The notes under the pieces are model-generated. The model ran no database searches and was not told where the DNA came from. It was given only the letters and a program-made list of their open reading frames with translations. A DNA stretch of 64,000 bases from Hyphomicrobiales bacterium (GTDB taxonomy: Bacteria; Pseudomonadota; Alphaproteobacteria; Rhizobiales; Rhodobiaceae), in contig PKTR01000001.1 in assembly GCA_002869065.1 (NCBI GenBank), positions 549,118-613,117 of the forward strand, given 5' to 3'. Made by a program: the position numbers and the translations under genes. Below, piece by piece: positions 63,121 through 64,000 of this stretch (positions within the stretch are counted from its first letter, which is position 1; each line of letters opens with the position of its first letter).

Positions 63121-64000
63121 ATGACCGTGCCGCCAAACCTGCCCATCCTCAAACCGGGACCGGAGACAGACCGGCGGTTCATGGCGGCCGCACTGGCCTT
63201 GGGGCGGCGTAATAGGGGAGCCGCTTGGCCGAACCCCGCCGTAGGCGCGCTCATTGTGCGCTTTGACGAGGCCGGCGCCCATGTGGTCGGCCGTGGCGCA
63301 ACGGCGATCGGCGGACGCCCGCATGCCGAACGCGTCGCACTTGATGAAGCAGGCGCAGCGGCCCGTGGCGCCACCTGCTATGTCACGCTCGAACCCTGTT
63401 CGCACTACGGCCGCACGTCACCCTGCACCGATGCGCTGATTGAAGCCGGCGTTGCGCGTGTCGTCAGCGCGCTCGAGGATCCCGATCCGCGTGTCGCCGG
63501 CACCGGACATGCGAAACTGAAGGCGGCCGGCATCGAAGTCACGGTCGGCGTCGGCGCCGCGCAAGCTCGCCTTGCCCATGCGGGCCACACCAGCCGCATC
63601 GTTCAAGGGCGCCCCCATGTGACACTGAAACTCGCGGTGTCCGCCGATGGTTTCATCGGCCGCAAGGGCGAGGGTCAGGTCGCGATCACGGGAGCCGACG
63701 CCCGTCGTGCCACGCAGATCATGCGCATGGAACACGACGCGATCTTGATCGGCAGCGGAACCGCGCTCGCCGACGATCCGCTGCTGACCGTGCGCCTCGA
63801 AGGCCTTGAACACCGCTCCCCGGTCCGGGTGGTGCTTGACAGCCATGCCCGGCTGCCCATCAATTCCGCGCTCGTTCAAAGCACGGATGTTGCGCCGCTC
63901 TGGGTCATGGTGTCGGACGATGCATCCTGGCGCCCGCGTGACGCTCTCGCCGCGGCTGGCGCGACCATTTTGCCCGTTGTGCACGACGCCTGGGGCGGGC
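63121..64000 (+). CDS. ribD: Riboflavin biosynthesis protein RibD (5' part, truncated by window end)
   Basis: Bifunctional deaminase/reductase of riboflavin synthesis. The deaminase domain shows the zinc ligands in RPHAERVAL (HAE) and EPCSHYGRTSPC. The reductase domain begins near residue 160 (GRPHVTLKLAVSADGFIG) and continues to the window edge. About 293 codons are visible, roughly three quarters of the usual length. The start ATG lies 11 nt after nrdR. The open frame continues beyond position 64000. Confidence 0.95.
   Translation, partial: MTVPPNLPILKPGPETDRRFMAAALALGRRNRGAAWPNPAVGALIVRFDEAGAHVVGRGATAIGGRPHAERVALDEAGAAARGATCYVTLEPCSHYGRTSPCTDALIEAGVARVVSALEDPDPRVAGTGHAKLKAAGIEVTVGVGAAQARLAHAGHTSRIVQGRPHVTLKLAVSADGFIGRKGEGQVAITGADARRATQIMRMEHDAILIGSGTALADDPLLTVRLEGLEHRSPVRVVLDSHARLPINSALVQSTDVAPLWVMVSDDASWRPRDALAAAGATILPVVHDAWGG

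Overview
This window is GC-rich chromosomal DNA from an alphaproteobacterium, most likely a member of the Hyphomicrobiales (Rhizobiales). The reasons are the gene orders rseP-bamA-lpxD-fabZ-lpxA-lpxI-lpxB-(gltA), gltX/comEC/lexA-moeA-moaC-trpC-trpD, tpiA-secG-pyrG-kdsA-eno and glyA-nrdR-ribD; the use of LpxI rather than LpxH; the aapJQMP amino-acid transporter; an LdtR/LdtP pair; and a GAAC-N7-GTTC SOS box. The genus cannot be fixed from this sequence. No CRISPR array, insertion sequence, prophage, rRNA or tRNA gene was found. The window is mostly conserved core chromosome with a few accessory modules.

Layout. 1-8.5 kb: envelope biogenesis (RseP protease, BamA, lipid A enzymes LpxD, LpxA, LpxI and LpxB, and FabZ), all on the plus strand. 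8.6-14.8 kb: citrate synthase and glutamyl-tRNA synthetase on the minus strand, comEC on the plus strand, and lexA with its SOS box. 14.8-20.3 kb: a minus-strand run ppiD-trpD-trpC-moaC-moeA-lexA (tryptophan, molybdopterin, SOS, periplasmic folding). 20.5-27.2 kb: tpiA, secG, pyrG, a VOC protein, kdsA and eno. 27.3-30.7 kb: a PhoP/PhoQ (FeuP/FeuQ)-like two-component system with two PepSY proteins and a cytochrome b561, arranged around a repeat-rich divergent promoter region. 30.7-34.3 kb: a BCCT compatible-solute transporter with a UspA partner, then a cystathionine beta-lyase. 34.6-39.2 kb: the aapJQMP ABC transporter, with hairpins between cistrons. 39.3-42.9 kb: an unrecognised gene and a cysK-alaX-sseA sulfur cluster. 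43.2-47.2 kb: ppx/gppA, rlmE and guaB. 47.3-54.3 kb: a minus-strand cluster hemB-(LivH-like permease)-ilvA-RDD protein-SLC13 transporter-bpt. 54.5-58.5 kb: a valine/isobutyrate catabolic operon (acyl-CoA dehydrogenase, HIBYL-CoA hydrolase, 3-hydroxyisobutyrate dehydrogenase, two small membrane proteins). 58.6-60.8 kb: ldtR and ldtP, for peptidoglycan cross-linking. 60.9-64 kb: a small conserved protein, glyA, nrdR and a truncated ribD.

The strongest anomaly is hemB. The essential heme-synthesis gene is full length and collinear but carries one in-frame amber codon (TAG, codon 94) with no frameshift. This is a real nonsense mutation, a suppressed codon or a sequence error. Other points worth checking are a LivH-type permease with its own lipoprotein-like N-terminal domain and no visible partners, 30-bp tandem repeats nested with inverted repeats in the PepSY intergenic region, an operator-like palindrome in front of uspA-BCCT, a long arginine-rich extension on Ppx/GppA, and several intercistronic hairpins. 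No clear new multi-gene defence or mobile system is visible.
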